Positions 12,844 through 14,292 of a DNA stretch of 14,292 nt are shown here, in pieces; the stretch's first letter is position 1; each line of letters begins with the position of its first letter. Source of the stretch: an uncultured Clostridia bacterium (GTDB lineage Bacteria; Bacillota; Clostridia; Oscillospirales; CAG-272); contig CAMFEL010000040.1 of assembly GCA_945949385.1 (NCBI GenBank), positions 1 to 14,292 on the forward strand, written 5' to 3'. The notes under the pieces were generated by a model. It did no database searches. It was given only the letters and a program-made list of their open reading frames with translations, and was not told the origin of the DNA. Both the position numbers and the translations under genes were made by a program.

Positions 12844-14292
12844 ATGAGAAATCTTGATGAATGTAAGGCTGAGCTTACACGCTGGCTTGTAAGCGATGCT
12901 GTTGACGTCCAAACAAAAAACAGCCTTGAGGCTTACAGTGACAGCGAGCTTTGCGCCGCAATGAACGGTTACATGGACTTCGGCACTGCGGGACTTCGTG
13001 CAAAAATGGGTGCAGGCACGGCTCTTATGAATGTATACACCGTAGCTCACGCAACTGCCGCTCTTGCCGAATACATTGTTAGCTTCGGCAGTAAAGCTAT
13101 GGAGCGGGGTGTGGCTATTGCTTATGACAGCCGCATAAATTCAGCTCTGTTTTCACAGCGCAGCGCAGAGGTGCTTTCCGCATACGGAATCAAGGTTTAT
13201 CTTTACGGGGAGCTTCGCCCTACCCCTGTGCTTTCCTTTGCTCTAAGGGAGCTTGGCTGTATTGCCGGTATCAACATTACCGCCTCGCACAATCCCAGCG
13301 CCTACAACGGCTACAAGGTCTATTGGGAAGACGGTGCGCAGATAGGCGCCGAGCAGGCAAATGCCGTAAGTGCTCTGATTAAAAGTATCGATATTCTTTC
13401 AGGTGTTCCCGGAAGCTCTGAGGCCCGCGAGGAGCTTATACTGCCTATGCCCGCCCACATTGACGAAAAATACCGCAAATGCGTTCTGGAACAGAGGGTC
13501 GATCCCGCAGTCATCCCCTCGGAAAGCGATCATCTGAAGATCGTTTACACGCCGCTTCACGGCGCCGGAATCACCATGGTTCCCGATGTACTGAGGGAAG
13601 CCGGGGTAAAGAATTTATATATTGTACGCCAGCAGGCAGAGCCTGACGGCAGTTTCCCCACTATTGAGTTCCCCAATCCCGAGTTTCCCGAAGCATTCCG
13701 GCTTGGACGCGAGATAGCTGACAAAGTCGGCGCAAATCTTGTTATTGCCACCGACCCCGATTCCGACAGAGTCGGCGCCGCTGCCCGCGAGTCTTCCGGT
13801 GAATTCAAATGCATTACGGGTAATCAGATGGGTTCATTGCTGCTTGACTATATCATTACGGCACACCGCCGCAACGGTACCATGCCGTCAGAGCCTTATG
13901 CGGTCAAATCTATTGTTTCCACCGCTTTGGCTGAGGAGATCTGCCGCTGTGCCGATGTAAAAATGTATGATGTGCTGACCGGATTTAAGTATATAGGCGA
14001 GGTAATAAAGAAACACGAAAAAGAGGGGCACGGAAGCTTTCTGCTGGGCTTTGAGGAAAGCTACGGTTATCTTAAAGGCACTTATGCCAGAGACAAGGAC
14101 GCCGTTGTAGCTACTCTGCTTATTTGTGAAATGGCAGCCTATTACGCTAAGCGCGGTATGACTCTTTGTGACGCTGTCGACGCACTTTTCAAACGCTACG
14201 GCTACTATTCCGAGCGCACGGAGAGCTTTTATTTCGACACTCCCGACGGACACGAGCGTATGGCGGCTATGACCGCGGCTCTGCGCGCCGAC
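12844..14292 (+). CDS. Phosphoglucomutase/phosphomannomutase, C-terminus beyond the window
   Basis: The open frame begins at ATG 12844 and continues for 483 codons to the window edge without a stop. It is an alpha-D-phosphohexomutase of the Firmicute PgcA type: MDFGTAGLRAKMG near residue 44-56, the phosphoserine loop TASHNPSAYNGYK with Ser148, the metal-binding DPDSDR (304-309) and the sugar-binding GFEESYG (402-408). The family is about 560-580 residues, so roughly 90 residues, including the phosphate-binding loop of domain 4, are missing off the edge. It interconverts hexose-1- and hexose-6-phosphates in the cytosol and supplies precursors for UDP-glucose, lipid and wall glycans. AAAGG stands 13 nt before the ATG, a long spacing, within a palindrome. 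It lies 53 nt after the dehydratase-like gene and may share the htpG transcript. Glucose versus mannose specificity cannot be set from here. Confidence 0.93.
   Translation, partial: MRNLDECKAELTRWLVSDAVDVQTKNSLEAYSDSELCAAMNGYMDFGTAGLRAKMGAGTALMNVYTVAHATAALAEYIVSFGSKAMERGVAIAYDSRINSALFSQRSAEVLSAYGIKVYLYGELRPTPVLSFALRELGCIAGINITASHNPSAYNGYKVYWEDGAQIGAEQANAVSALIKSIDILSGVPGSSEAREELILPMPAHIDEKYRKCVLEQRVDPAVIPSESDHLKIVYTPLHGAGITMVPDVLREAGVKNLYIVRQQAEPDGSFPTIEFPNPEFPEAFRLGREIADKVGANLVIATDPDSDRVGAAARESSGEFKCITGNQMGSLLLDYIITAHRRNGTMPSEPYAVKSIVSTALAEEICRCADVKMYDVLTGFKYIGEVIKKHEKEGHGSFLLGFEESYGYLKGTYARDKDAVVATLLICEMAAYYAKRGMTLCDAVDALFKRYGYYSERTESFYFDTPDGHERMAAMTAALRAD

Noticed and set aside
1..14292. 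CRISPR array, tRNA or rRNA genes, insertion sequences or attachment sites
   Set aside because: No regularly spaced repeats, no tRNA-like cloverleaf region with the conserved T-loop, no transposase or integrase motif and no long direct repeats were seen by eye. Covariance-model and repeat searches could not be run.

Overview
The window looks like chromosomal DNA of an endospore-forming Firmicute of class Clostridia, plausibly Oscillospirales/Ruminococcaceae-like. The evidence is a full-length sporulation sigma factor of the SigK type with a hydrophobic pro-sequence, a YajC plus TIGR04086-type membrane protein pair, a DUF378 protein, a DegV protein, Firmicute-style Shine-Dalgarno sites and TTGACA/TATAAT promoters with 17-bp spacers. 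Nothing seen (transposase, integrase, tRNA, CRISPR array, phage gene) suggests a mobile island. Taxonomy is inferred from gene content only.

Left part (1-7748), all on the minus strand. sigK (7748-7059) is followed by a tightly packed set transcribed leftwards: a CapA-like lipoprotein, a GT2-GtrA fusion glycosyltransferase, a membrane-anchored phosphodiester glycosidase with a long low-complexity N-terminal tail, an unrecognised single-pass membrane protein, a PAP2 phosphatase and a DegV protein. The set ends at a GC-rich terminator (about 17-46). Gaps inside it are -1 to 66 nt, so it is probably one operon. Its members fit handling of lipid-linked sugars and envelope glycans outside the cell. 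A vegetative-type promoter (6985-7013) and a possible sporulation SigE-type promoter (7026-7050) lie in front of capA.

Middle (7749-9919). A short divergent region separates sigK from a HAD hydrolase gene on the plus strand. Next come a small DUF378 membrane protein, two tandem terminators, yajC with a clear promoter, and a four-helix TIGR04086-type membrane protein. The last gene's Shine-Dalgarno lies in the 3' arm of a very long hairpin that also looks like a terminator. A further terminator closes this block.

Right part (9920-14292), plus strand. A near-consensus promoter and a roughly 150-nt structured leader precede htpG (bacterial Hsp90). A GTG-started gene of unassigned function follows after 2 nt; it looks like a degenerate prephenate dehydratase-type protein with an ACT-like C-terminus. 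Last is a phosphoglucomutase/phosphomannomutase gene that runs off the window edge.

No complete new system is evident. The items most worth checking are the envelope operon with its odd glycosidase, the degenerate dehydratase-like protein, the yajC/TIGR04086 hairpin and the sigK/HAD divergent control region.
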